A DNA stretch of 64,000 nucleotides from Adiantum capillus-veneris (taxonomy: Eukaryota; Streptophyta; Polypodiopsida; Polypodiales; Pteridaceae), in the NCBI GenBank assembly GCA_014529385.2, contig CM043953.1, positions 66,007,872-66,071,871 of the forward strand, given 5' to 3'. The notes under the pieces were generated by a model. The model searched no databases. It was not told the origin of the DNA and saw only the letters and a program-made list of their open reading frames with translations. Below, one piece after another: positions 1-9,736 of the stretch; the first letter of the stretch is position 1; each line of letters starts with the position of its first letter. Position numbers and translations under genes: made by a program.

Positions 1-633
1 GCTAATCGTCCTTCAATCGTGCAAGGTACTGAGGTGGCATAAACCGCACCTTGAGCTTGTGTTGGGGCATCACCGGCAAGGTACATAGCTGTCGTCGAAA
101 CTTTGCTATTACCTATTTTCTTAGTTGTCGCAAAATAAGCATTAAATTGATGCAACCAAGAATGAATAATAGTAGCATCCATCTTACCGTCGTACTTACT
201 GAAAGTCAACTTCTCTTGTGAGTGGATGGTTGGAATCCGCATCGTGGCTTGCGCCACTTGACGAACTCCCATGATCTTTGGGTGGTTCGGTCTTCGAGGC
301 TAGGACTTGGGCAAGCAATTCTTGAGTGCGTAGCTCTCGTCGAGCTTCACGCTCGATCTCCAAAGCCAATCTATGAGCGGCACGATCGGCCTCCAATGCC
401 ACGTTTCGTGTTGCCGCTTCCTCCTTCCTTAGTTCTTTTCTTTCTTTTCTTGCGTCGCGCTCGCGTTCTAAAGCAAGGCGCTTGTCTTCCTGTCTATCCA
501 TCATGGCCATCATCTGCTTGACCATTGTCTCCATAGGATCTGGTGCACTTGGCGGCGTAGATGGCGAAGGGGGAGGGTTGAAGAAATCATCACCTGTATG
601 CGAAGTATCCATTCCGCTTCGGGTGACGACCAT
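1..633 (-). pseudogene. Ty3/gypsy gag N-terminal part, frameshifted, cut by window edge
   Basis: Minus-strand gag of an LTR retrotransposon; it would form the capsid of the cytoplasmic particle. The frame opens at 633 and runs to a TAA near 196. Residues about 45-110 are a highly charged K/R/E-rich stretch that looks like a coiled coil. Shifting frame by one near 194 continues at once into a Retrotrans_gag-like segment (aromatic-KYDGKMDAT, then a WLHQFNAYF-type motif) that stays open to base 1. I infer one gag broken by a single-base indel. Leader, PBS and LTR follow in the expected order at 634-2268. Pol would lie left of the window. Confidence 0.75.
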
Positions 634-1089
634 GCACTATGATCTTGGGGTCTTAAGCTCGCGAGGAACTTGGGTTCTTGAGGTCCTTGATTTGTGAGAA
701 TCTTGGGTTCTTGAGTTCTTGAGTCTTGAGGGTCTTGGGTTCTTGAGGTTTTCTTTCGCTTGCAAATCGCGTTGGAGAAGGATCTTCTCTTCACCCGAGT
801 TCTACCTTTTTCTGCGGGCGCACCCCTTGGCGGCCTTGTGCTCACACCAAGGTTGCTTTTTCCCACCTCACGTCGATTGGCCGGCCGCTAAGTGCACGGT
901 CCGCTCTCAATGAGTGAAAAGAGACACAAGGGGAGGCTGGACAAGCCCTTCTTTCTTGGGATTCCTGTCACTCTTCAACAAAACACGATTAGGAATCGAC
1001 ACGCCCAGGCGAACTTGGGTTCGTGCGACCGCAACAAGCAAAAAAAATTATTGTGGTTCTTCCCTTGAGTAATGCAGAACACTTCCAAA
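634..1089 (-). other. Untranslated leader between PBS and gag
   Basis: Minus-strand leader of the element whose gag ends at 633 and whose PBS is at 1090-1101. It contains a short tandem TTGGGTTCTTGAG-type repeat at about 665-750. I see no other gene in it. Confidence 0.5.
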
Positions 1090-1101
1090 GCTTTGATACC
1101 A
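1090..1101 (-). promoter_or_regulatory. Primer binding site
   Basis: The minus strand reads TGGTATCAAAGC, one base off the plant initiator-Met-tRNA PBS TGGTATCAGAGC. It lies directly inside the LTR end and fixes the LTR boundary and the element's orientation. Confidence 0.8.
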
Positions 1102-1102
1102 A

Positions 1103-2268
1103 TGTAAGGTGCAGCGGAATGAATGTTGTATTTTCTCAAGATTAGTGATCTTTATTGCTCAAGGTTCCTTTTAGTTCTTAGGGAAGGAGAGAGCCTTCCG
1201 TCTTATGGAGAGTGCTATGATCACGAACAAAGTGAGTGGATATTGTGCGTGCAAGTGAATGAGACTGAGAGAAGGAGAGAGAAGAGATATGACACCCGAG
1301 AGGTTGTAAAACCCTCTTCCGAAGGCCCCACTCTCGTCGGCGAGAGTGGTCTAACTTTGATTGCATAAAGGTGTACAATGTGTATGCAATGGACTGATGC
1401 AATGGGACTATGCCGATGACGACGACGGTGATGACGACGACGACTTAGGCTGAAAATTGTGATCTTCTATATGCTGAATTTCTTGGACTGTTTCGGGGCT
1501 GAAAATGACTGTTGTACTGCTATCCTTGTGGCTGAAAATGACGGGTGTGTCGAGGTTCCTGCTGAAGACAAAAACGCTGATGTGCTGGCACCATAAGGCT
1601 GCGTTTTAGGCTACTGTTGCATTGCTGAAAACGCTGGATCAGCAGGTTTATTCAATGCTGAAAATCGCTGGAATGGGCAGCAGGTCATAGCATTAGTAAC
1701 TTATTGAGAAAACGCTGGCTATGGCAGTGAGAAAACGCCAGGGCTGAATGGTACTGATGGTTAGCGATGGGCTGAATCTGGGAAAACGCCAAGGTGTGCA
1801 AGAGGCTAGGCGATGGTATCTGCTGGGGGTGACGAGGGGGGGGGGGGGGGGGGGGGGGGGGTACTGCTGAGAAGTTACCTGTTGAGCGGGAAGCTCCTAC
1901 TGCCTCTTTTGCCAGAAAGTGCTAACTTGGGTTTGCTTATATATTAACTTAGCAAAATTGCCCTACCTACTTTTGTTGGAAAGTCACTTAAGAATAATAA
2001 GTGAAAATAACCAAAAATAGGAAAATAAGCTAAATGCACTGGAAAATTCCCCTAACTGATGCTAATGGATTCTGATGGGAATTCCGATGATAATGCTGTG
2101 TGCAACCGGAGGATATGCATCTAAGCTAAGTGACTGGGCATGCACGGTCTACGAATAGACTCACAAAAGTGCTAGATCACTGCTAATCTAAACTGACTTG
2201 ACTGACGGGAACCCTGCTGTGGTGTAGCTTGTCCACGGACACATAGGGTTGGGATGTGTCACGTGACA
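1103..2268 (-). repeat. 5' LTR of minus-strand gypsy element (LTR A)
   Basis: On the minus strand this begins TGTCACGTGACACATC and ends CTTACA directly before the PBS, about 1166 bp. The first 40 bases and the last 20 match LTR B at 3664-4864 on the other strand. A TATA-like TTAATATATAAG (minus) lies near 1940. Downstream of it, in the presumed R/U5, are several AAAACGC(T/C)-type repeats, a GAC/GAT triplet tract (about 1418-1447) and a run of about 25 G at 1836-1861 on the plus strand. It abuts a plus-strand protease fragment at 2269, so this element probably inserted there; the other flank is outside the window. Confidence 0.8.
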
Positions 2269-3013
2269 TTAAGTGTTATGGTCAATTGAAGGTCAATGTT
2301 TTGTCATATTGTTTGATCCAGACAATATGCATGATGTGATTAGTGACTCTCTTGTTGAAAGAGCCCGCTTGGAGGTTAGCAAGACATCTCCTTTCAATGT
2401 GTTGGGCTTCGCTTCCGGTATGGACTCTCTCATTACGCAAGAGTGCCTTGATGTTTTGCTCACTGTTCAACAAGCGTCCTTCAACAGAAAATTTGTAGTC
2501 TCTCCTTTTTCAGGATGTGATATGCTTTTAGGCATTCGATGGTTTCGTGAGCATAACCCTCTCATCGATTGGGCAACTAATACTTTCACTTTCAATGCCA
2601 AAAGTGACTCTCCCATTGTCATTCATGGGGAGGAAGTTGTTCATTCTTCATCTCTCATTTCTAATGTGCAGGCGAAGATTAAAAGAATCAGGAGAAGCAG
2701 ACTTTCTTAGTCTTTTCTTCTCCAAAGCAGGACACATGTTTTGCATGATAATGATGTGATTATTCACAAGCATGATGATTTGCAAGATAAAGATGTGATT
2801 GTTCACAAGGATGATGGTTTAGTTGATACTTTTTCTAGTGAAGCTAACCTCATTGCAGATTCGATCAATCACGAAGAACCGATCTTTGCTCTTGAGTCGA
2901 GGTCCCAAGAACCCCCACAGGAAGTATTATGTGTGCGCATGATTAGTCAGCACGCATTTTCGAGTGTTTCCTTTGTGATGGTTTACTGTATTTTAGTCAC
3001 TGTCCTTATGTGA
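2269..3013 (+). pseudogene. gypsy pol remnant: degenerate retropepsin and linker
   Basis: Plus-strand remnant of the element that owns LTR B. The frame at 2273-2710 carries a retropepsin-like region: CFVILFDPDNMHDVISDSLV takes the place of the usual D-S/T-G active-site segment, followed by a hydrophobic GCDMLLGIRWFREHNPLIDW stretch typical of the distal protease fold. It ends in a stop at 2710. A second frame (2741-3013) looks like the protease-RT linker with repeated HKxDDxxD units. No reverse transcriptase or integrase follows before the LTR, so an internal deletion is likely. The 5' side is cut by LTR A. Confidence 0.6.
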
Positions 3014-3650
3014 TCTCTTTTTATAGGCATGCCATATGGTACGATGAACACGATTCACTCATGAATGAGCACGGATGTGATGAAAAGATGAAATGTTTGC
3101 ATTCAAGGAATTCACATTCCATGTCTCTTCCTTGGCATGACATAGTATCCGAAAGAGCACAAGAAGGTTGAGCATCAAGCATCGACATATCCATTGTGAT
3201 TTGCCACAGTTGATAGATTTAGATCAAAAAGACAAGTTTCGATTCCATTTTTTACGTGTGTTTGATGAACGGTTTGGCACTCGGTCTCTATATTCATCTA
3301 CATTGCATGCACAGTTTTTTCGAAAGAATAGTTGTTTTCCAGTCACTTTACATGGAATGGGTATGTTCATGGTTTTGTGTTGGAAATGGGTTCATGAATT
3401 TTCATCCTTGGAGATTCTTGAAGAAGGTAGACGCATGACCATCAACGAAGTTGAAGCATTGAAGGAGCCACAAATGACTTTGTGTCGCTTTCGGCGCTGC
3501 CCAAAGAAGCAAGCGTTCTAGACCTTTATGAAGTTCAAGTACCGCATGACCCACGCATCAAAGTGGGCCGGCGAAGAGTCCTTCACAGGATTCCAGACAC
3601 TGTTGGCGATCTCCCTCGATGCCATACAGTTCGGTACCAGTACCTACTTT
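3014..3650 (+). other. Unassigned 3' internal region of the LTR-B element
   Basis: This lies between the protease remnant and the polypurine tract. A 117-codon frame (3168-3521) and a 61-codon frame (3528-3713) are open, but neither shows a family I recognise. Position suggests it is what remains of the 3' internal part after loss of RT and integrase. Confidence 0.35.
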
Positions 3651-3663
3651 AAAAAGGAGGGGA
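3651..3663 (+). promoter_or_regulatory. Polypurine tract
   Basis: AAAAAGGAGGGGA ends exactly where LTR B begins (TGTCACG at 3664). It marks LTR B as the 3' LTR of a plus-strand element. Confidence 0.75.
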
Positions 3664-4864
3664 TGTCACGTGCACATCTAACCCTATGTGTACGTGGACA
3701 AGCTACTTCATGACAAGGGTTCTGTTAGCTTAGCTTAGGAAGTGTTTTGGCACTTTTGTGAGTCTGTTCGCAGACCGTGCATGTCCAGGCACTTAGAGTA
3801 GATGCATATCCTCTGGTTGCACACAACATGATCATCAGTAGTACCATTAGAATCCATTAGGAGCATTTTATAGTGCAGAAAACCTATTTTCCGTATTTTA
3901 GCCATTTTTTACTTATTATTAATAAGTGACTTTGTTTGGAAACTGGGTAGGGCAATCTGGCTAAGGATCTATATATAAAAAGCTAGCGCTAGCACTTTCT
4001 GGCAGAAGAGGCAGCAGAGACCACAAGTCTGATAGTGCATCTTCTCAGCAAGACCCTTGGCAGGAACTCCTAGCGTTTTTCAGCCATCAAGATAGCCTAG
4101 CGTTTTCAGCATTTGCAGATCAGCCCCAACGTTTTGCTGTTTGCAGATCTTGCCTGGCGCTAGCAATTAACAGCAGATTCCCTAGCGTTTTTGTAGCAGA
4201 CAGCAGATCAGCCCAGCGTTTATGCAATTGCAGACTATATTCAGGGTTTTGCAGATTCCGAGGACAAAACCATTCATTGCATCAGCGTTTGGATTTTCAG
4301 CAGTCACATTCCGTACTGCAGCCCCCAAACCTCATAGATCTCACCTTCCCGCAGCGGATCCTCGCCGCATGGTCAGATCAGCCAGCGTTTGCAGATTCAG
4401 CCCGCTATTCAGAGATTTCAGCACTGCGTTTTCAGCGCATCGTCGTCACCGCCGTCGTCACCGACATAGAGGCAGAATTCAGCAGATACAAGATTTGCAG
4501 ATTTCAGCCCCTAGGGTTTTCAGTTTTCAGCTCATCTCGTCGTCGTCATCATCATCGTCGGCAAGTCCATTGTATCTAGACCATTGTACAAGGATTGTGC
4601 AATCAATAGCATAGACCGCTCTCGCCATAGAGAGTGGAGCCTTTGGAGGAGGGTTTGACAACATTCTGGTGTCGTATTCTTCTCTCTCTATTTCTCAGTC
4701 TCAGCACCTTCATGCACGGTGTTTACCCACTTGTTGTGATCATTTGCACTCTCTCACTAAAGGAACGAAGGGCTCTCCCTTCCGTAAGTAAAAGGAACCC
4801 TTGAGCACAGTTTGGAGCACTCATCTTGAGCAAAGTTCAACTATCACTTCCGCTGCACCTTACA
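3664..4864 (+). repeat. 3' LTR of plus-strand gypsy element (LTR B)
   Basis: About 1201 bp, from TGTCACGTGCAC to CTTACA. It is homologous to LTR A but in the opposite orientation. A TATA box (TATATATAAAA) is at 3970-3980. The presumed transcript start lies just downstream, so the eight GCGTTT(T) motifs between 4073 and 4440 would be in the transcribed leader. CGTCGT triplets follow at about 4440-4560. The base after the LTR (4865) falls inside the gag of another element, so this copy inserted there. Confidence 0.8.
3970..3980 (+). promoter_or_regulatory. TATA box of LTR B
   Basis: TATATATAAAA, about 300 bp into the LTR, the usual position for the U3 promoter. There is no direct evidence of transcription. 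Confidence 0.5.
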
Positions 4865-5377
4865 TTTCGTGAACCATCATATATACTAAACTTGACCTTC
4901 TTCTCAAGTTGTGAGAGTGACTTGGTCTTCTTCTTCTTCTGCCTTCTTCTATGCCTAGATCTCGAAGTAGAGGAGGACGAACTTGTCTCCAAAGATGAAG
5001 AAGAGGGTGAAGAATATCGACGTCTCTGCCTTTGATGAGATTTTCTGTATAAATGAGGTATCTCGTTATCGCTTGATGATGACCCATATGAAGATTCACT
5101 AGATGAATTTGACAAAGAAGATGTACTTCGGCTTCAATGGCTTCTCTTCTTTGAGATAGAGCGTCTTCTTTTGCCTCGTCCATTCTCCTTCTTTACGGCT
5201 AACGAGCTTCGTGATCGGCTTCTTCCATTAGGATGGCGTTGCTTTGCTTGCTGCTCTTTCTTGGCTTCATTGGGCTTCTCGCCCCTTGTCGAGTTTGAGA
5301 AGTTGTTCTCGGATGGAGCGGTTCTCCTCTTGCAAATTTTGAAGGGCTTGTAAGATAGCAGTGTTTGTGTCTTCCAT
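4865..5377 (-). pseudogene. gypsy gag N-terminal half, interrupted by LTR B
   Basis: Minus-strand gag starting at the ATG at 5377 (MEDTNTAILQALQ, a Gln/Leu-rich coiled-coil start). A frameshift near 5268 closes the first frame. The second frame (from 5115) has a Ser/Arg-rich region with a run of RSRHRRRQKKKK type, then LEKKVKFSIYDG, the F-x-YDG motif that opens a Retrotrans_gag domain. Reading stops being gag exactly at 4865, where LTR B begins. The same Ser/Arg linker before F-x-YDG recurs in the gag at 48514, so the two families may be related. PBS and LTR follow at 5460 and 5473. Confidence 0.65.
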
Positions 5378-5459
5378 TAGTAAAATAAGAAATGGTCAGG
5401 CAAAGGTGCACACAAGAAACTATAAGCGTAAGTAGCGTAGGGGTGAGGATCAAGCCAAA

Positions 5460-5471
5460 GCTTTGATACCA
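5460..5471 (-). promoter_or_regulatory. Primer binding site
   Basis: TGGTATCAAAGC on the minus strand, one base inside an LTR ending CTTACA. It sets the orientation of the element interrupted by LTR B. Confidence 0.75.
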
Positions 5472-5472
5472 C

Positions 5473-5860
5473 TGTAAGAGACTCGTACAACTAAGAGTGC
5501 TTAATGCTTAAAGAACTTGACAAAATATTAATCACAACACTTCAAAGAGACTAGAGACAGAATGAGGGTTGAAGATGGGCAACCCCCCCCCCCCCCCCCC
5601 AAGGAAATAGATTTCTACTCAACCCAAGTACCTAGGATTGAGCTCAATTACAATCAACCCGAGAGTGAGTTTAAGCAGACTCACACTCGTAGATCATGCA
5701 AGGTGCCATGTGCACATGCATAAAAGTAAACATAAGTAGACTTCTCAAATATATGTCAAAGATAAAATTTAGATGCTACGCATGCTAGAAAAGAGATCTA
5801 GTGTCTTGGTTGCTTGTAGGATGAATAGAAGAGCGCAAAACTAAAGGGAAACAACAAAAT
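5473..5860 (-). repeat. 5' LTR of minus-strand gypsy element (LTR C)
   Basis: The inner end (GAGTCTCTTACA on the minus strand) is fixed by the PBS. The outer end is a guess from the last CA dinucleotides (5856 or 5865) before pol-like sequence begins, because no second LTR is in view. It contains 18 consecutive C at 5583-5600. Confidence 0.5.
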
Positions 5861-5864
5861 TTTC

Positions 5865-7060
5865 AGATTTATAGGTGTGCCCTGAAAAACAGCAAGCTAG
5901 AGAGAGAGAGAGAACCAACGGCTTTCGGGACAAAGTATTTACCACCAATTTCTTCTATCCCTGCACATGGACAATCCGGAAGTAAATCGTGAGAAGATGC
6001 CGACCGAATCTGCTTTTTCCGATAGCTGCTTCCGTGACAAGAAGTAGTGTAAACTCCCATCATCTGTGAAAATCGTAAAATCGGCTCCGAGTAGGTAATG
6101 TCGCCACTGAATAAGAGCATGGATAGCCGCCAAAAGCTCTTTCTCACACATCTGTGCTGTCAATTCTGGCCTTGAGAACAATCGGCTCTTGTAGGCAATG
6201 ACATTGGCCTTCTTGCATTAAGACCGCATCCAGACTACGACCATAAGTATCACAATATACTTCAAATGACTTTTGCAAGTCCGGCAAAGTCATAACTGGT
6301 CCCGTAGTCAATTTCTTTTTTAAGGTCTAAAAGGCAGTCACCTTTGTGGGTTCTCATGAGAAAGGGACTCCTTTCTGTGACAAGATATGCAAAGGGGAAG
6401 CAACCTCTGCAAACTTTCGAATGAACCGTCTGTAGTACGGACAGAGTCCCAAGAAGCTTTTAACTTCCTTGACATTCTTCAAATCGGGCCAATCACGGAT
6501 AGTCTCTATCTTGGCCGGATACATCTGCACTCCTGCTACTGACACAATGTGTCCCAAAAAGTGTATCTCTGGTAGGAAAAAAATTCACTTTTCTTTGCAT
6601 TAATCACTAACTTGTGATCTCGTAATGCCTGAAAGACTTGAAGCAGATGATCTCTCTGCCTCACCCTCAGAGAAAACAATGATGTCGTCAAAGAAAGTGC
6701 CAACAAATAGTCTATACTCTAGACAAATCCTGTCCATCATCCGGTTAAATATCGCTGGAGCATTGGTTAAGCCAAAAGGCATCACCAAAAACTCAAATAA
6801 CCCAAAAGTCGTCCGAAAGGCTGTCTTCTAGACGTCTTCCAGCGCGATTCGGATCTGATGATATCCACTCTTCAAATCAATCCTACTAAAACACAAGGAT
6901 CCTTGTACTCTGTCGAGTATATCATCGATCATAGGAATCGGGAATCTGTTCTTGATGGTGATTTTGTTGAGAGCTCTATAATCGATGTACATTCTCCAAG
7001 ATCTGTCTTTCTTCAAAACCAACAACACTGGAGAGCCCTGCTGGAAATCCGCAGCCACGT
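5865..7060 (-). pseudogene. Ty3/gypsy pol fragment: RT and RNase H
   Basis: Minus-strand RT pieces in correct order: [20 protein letters not shown] then [14 protein letters not shown] (7040-6830); [18 protein letters not shown] and the catalytic FFDDIIVFS (6790-6690); GHIVSVAGVQMYP and FLGLCPYYRRF (6560-6400); then RNase H CEKELLAAIHALIQWRHYLLG and FTDDGSLHYFL (6150-6020), ending near a degraded VADALSR-like site at about 5930. A TAG stops the frame at 6828-6830 and several frameshifts split the rest. No LTRs bound it: LTR C abuts one side and unassigned sequence the other, so it is an old truncated copy. Confidence 0.8.
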
Positions 7061-7737
7061 CAGCATTTTCTACCAGGGTGTCCTCTGCCGCCCAAGCATG
7101 ACACATCACCAATTTGTGACAGTCCAGACACTTGTTTCTTCCTTTGAAAGCTTTTTGACAAGTATCCACACACTTGTTTCTTCTTTTGAAAGATTTTTAA
7201 CAAGTGTCATCTTTTGGAAAGATTGTGACAAGTGTCCCGCCACGTGTCCTCCTTTTGGAACCTTCCTTCTAGAAGCTTCCATCTTGGAACTGCTAAAAAC
7301 ACACATCAATATGGATATCAACTGAAAGCTCTTTTCGAGTACAATACGGTTTTTGCTTCAAAACCTGGATCTCTATGAGGAGATAAAGCTTTCAATACAT
7401 TCAGCCCACCTATGCATAACAAGCAATCTTCATGATCATGCCATCTTGTTGATCGTAACTGTCTTTTTTGACGGATATGGCCCACACTCCAAGGCATTAA
7501 CCCTTTCTATGTGCAAGTATGATCCCGATATGCACGAGTTACAAGTCATAGTCGTCCTATTGGGTTATCTAGGTGGGAGTGTGCACTATCTATGTTCTAA
7601 CCCATTGTGTGAGTCTGTCATAACTTGTGACTACTCATCGGTGTCATACTAAGGTGCACTGTTCTAGATCTTGTTTTACAAAAGGAGAACACCCTTGTAA
7701 AATTTAAGATTAATGAAAAAAGGATACAAGTTCTTTT
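7061..7737. other. Unassigned; short tandem CACTTGTTTCTT / ACAAGTGTC repeats
   Basis: At 7128-7250 a 30-40 bp unit built of ACACTTGTTTCTTC, a TTTTGAAAG-type purine stretch and ACAAGTGTC recurs three or four times with decay. The rest (7260-7737) shows no recognisable gene; a 99-codon plus frame at 7353-7652 resembles nothing I know. Confidence 0.35.
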
Positions 7738-7923
7738 CTATTGGGGTGTGACATCCGAGCTGTCGACTATGTCCCATAAGTCTTTTCGCGTGAACCAAAG
7801 TCGCATAATGAAGTTCCAATGGGCGTAGCTATTGCCGTTCAATTTGTCACTGGTGCTTGAGCAAGGGGGACCCATATTGAAGTTGCAAGATCTTGAAATG
7901 ATGGGTTCCTTCTCGGACTCCAA
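7738..7923 (-). pseudogene. Ty1/copia gag N-terminal fragment
   Basis: The 61-codon minus-strand frame begins MESEKEPII and has KLNGNSYAHWNFIMRLWF then LWDIVDSSD, the start of the copia gag (DUF4219/UBN2) domain, where FxGxNYxxWxxxMxxxL is usual. It breaks off after about 60 residues, so the rest of gag and all of pol are missing or diverged beyond recognition. Leader, PBS and LTR follow at 7924-8918 in the right order. Confidence 0.7.
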
Positions 7924-8428
7924 GGGGTGGGCGCACCAATTTTTGAAAAGCGGAAGGAGCTCTTCTCCGTAAATTCACACTGCATGATGAGTCACCTCCA
8001 ACGCCCAACCTTTGCGAGATAGCGTTTTAAAATGCTATGGCAAGGAGCCCCAGCAAGAGGGCCACGTTGTTGTCGTCAAGGGGGGAGAGGAGTGGCGGTG
8101 TCGGGATGCGTTTTAGAACGCTGGCGGGGAAGGGAGTCGTTGCCCAAGCAGTAGGCAGAGTTTCAACACGTTGTCGCAAGGGGAGTATGTCGCCGTTGCA
8201 CCAAGTACTACAAGCTATACGCGTTTTAAAACGCAACGCCGGGGGGGACAATGGAGGACGGCGCTGGGAGTTGCAATGCCACGCGTTTTAAAACGCAAGG
8301 GGCAGCGATAGATGAACTCCAATGAGCAACGTTTTAAAATGTTAATTGCAGAGGGGGACGTGATGGCGCCAGTGGAGAGGAAGTGATGGGAGAGCTTCTC
8401 TTCTCAATGGGTTGCCTTGCTCCGCCAA
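7924..8428 (-). other. Leader of copia element
   Basis: Untranslated leader between the PBS at 8429 and the gag start at 7923. It contains the palindrome array listed separately. Open frames here on both strands are by-products of that array. Confidence 0.5.
8021..8343. repeat. Five dispersed copies of a GCGTTTTAAAACGC palindrome
   Basis: Copies at 8021-8036 (AGCGTTTTAAAATGCT), 8108-8121 (GCGTTTTAGAACGC), 8221-8234 and 8283-8296 (both exact GCGTTTTAAAACGC) and 8328-8343 (AACGTTTTAAAATGTT). Each is self-complementary with at most one mismatched pair. Intervals are about 87, 113, 62 and 45 bp; the sequence between them is G-rich and not clearly repeated. All lie in the copia leader. Confidence 0.8.
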
Positions 8429-8441
8429 GGCTTTGATACCA
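8429..8441 (-). promoter_or_regulatory. Primer binding site
   Basis: TGGTATCAAAGCC on the minus strand, directly joined to an LTR ending CTTTGCCA. Confidence 0.75.
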
Positions 8442-8489
8442 TGGCAAAGTGGACGATGCAGCAGTGTAGAGACCAAGGAGAGACAACAC

Positions 8490-8532
<43 letters not shown>

Positions 8533-8918
8533 AAACTATCCCAAGAGACCTTAAAGATTTATCTGACGAGGAGAGTTGAACTCAAGACCTGTTATTCAAG
8601 AGGGAAATGGCATGAGAGCCGAACCAACCAATCTTGGCAATGAATTGATGGTAATATAATGGGACTAGGTGTGCTTATATAGCCACCTCGGTAAATTGCC
8701 CAACCTAGACTTTGACAAATCAGTAAAATAAATTCCTCGTTAAAATAAGTAATGGGATCACATTGGGCCATTCACTTGAAATGCACCAAACTTTAACATG
8801 GTAAGGCTTGAAATGGACCTTAGAACCTTTATAGTTTTCTTTGGCTTCTTCCTTTAATGCTTCGTTTAGTGCTAGGCTTCATTATGGTTGAGTTTCCTTG
8901 ATCTCCGAAGTCATGACA
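8442..8918 (-). repeat. 5' LTR of copia element (LTR D)
   Basis: The inner end is fixed by the PBS. The outer end is set provisionally at 8918, where the minus strand reads TGTCATGACTTCGG. A (GA)n tract at about 8493-8529 lies inside. No partner LTR is in view, so length and outer boundary are uncertain. Confidence 0.45.
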
Positions 8919-9560
8919 GAAACTCAGTACGTTGAACTTTGTGTAGATGTATGCTCATGTGTGTGTGCGTGTTGTGTTTGGGAGCATATGTTAGTACCTA
9001 GTTCTACACCCACTATTGGGCACTGGCGACGTTAGTCGGGATGTCGTGGTATTTTGTCAATACTATGCATGATGGAGTTGATGGTTATATTGTTTTGTGG
9101 GTGACTACCATGGGTCTATATCTTGCACTTTCCTTTAAGGGCTAATCTAGGCTTATCCTGGATTCATCTAGGTATATATTTTCTTTGGCTTAAATAATGC
9201 AAGTTCTTGTGAGATCAAGGCGTTGTCGTGAGGTACCTCACTCATAGTCTGATTATGCATTTACTTTGGTAATTGTGTATAGTGCTTACCATTGATTGAA
9301 ACATGCATGCAAATATTGGATGTTTTTTTGTGTATGTTTTGCCATTTGGCAAAAAGATAATTGCATTTTTTTAAGGGTCAAGAAAGTTAATGCAAAGCTT
9401 ATCAAAGTGAAGGCGTCTCCTTGAAGGACTACGACGTTGCTCACAAGGTTGACATGGTTGGGAGAATTGAGAGAAATATGCGCGGCATGGTGTTGGAGAG
9501 GGGGAATGCAAACACACCGAGAAACACTCACAGATTGCCTCTCTATAGCCGAGGATATTC
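8919..9560. other. No gene seen
   Basis: Unremarkable sequence with GT-rich patches. Short frames on both strands around 9286-9562 show no family features. Confidence 0.3.
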
Positions 9561-9736
9561 ACAACACCCCAATCCTCTCAGTAACACCTCTATAACAACA
9601 CAGTTTTCACAAACACGCACCTTATTCTGCACACAATCAAGTGTGTATACAACACCCCAATCCTCTCAGTAACACCTCTATAACAACATAGTTTTCACAA
9701 ACACGCACCTTATTGTGTAGACAATCAAGTGTATAC
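9561..9736. repeat. Tandem pair of 88-bp units
   Basis: ACAACACCCCAATCCTCTCA starts at 9561 and again at 9649. The two units differ at only a few bases (for example CACAGT/CATAGT and TTCTGCAC/TTGTGTAG). Confidence 0.85.

Noticed and set aside
6858-7325. 155-codon plus-strand frame
   Set aside because: Antisense of the RT fragment, whose motifs are unmistakable on the minus strand.
8021-8343. CRISPR-like look of spaced palindromic repeats
   Set aside because: Repeat is only 14-16 bp, spacers are 30-100 bp and unequal, and the setting is a plant retrotransposon leader.
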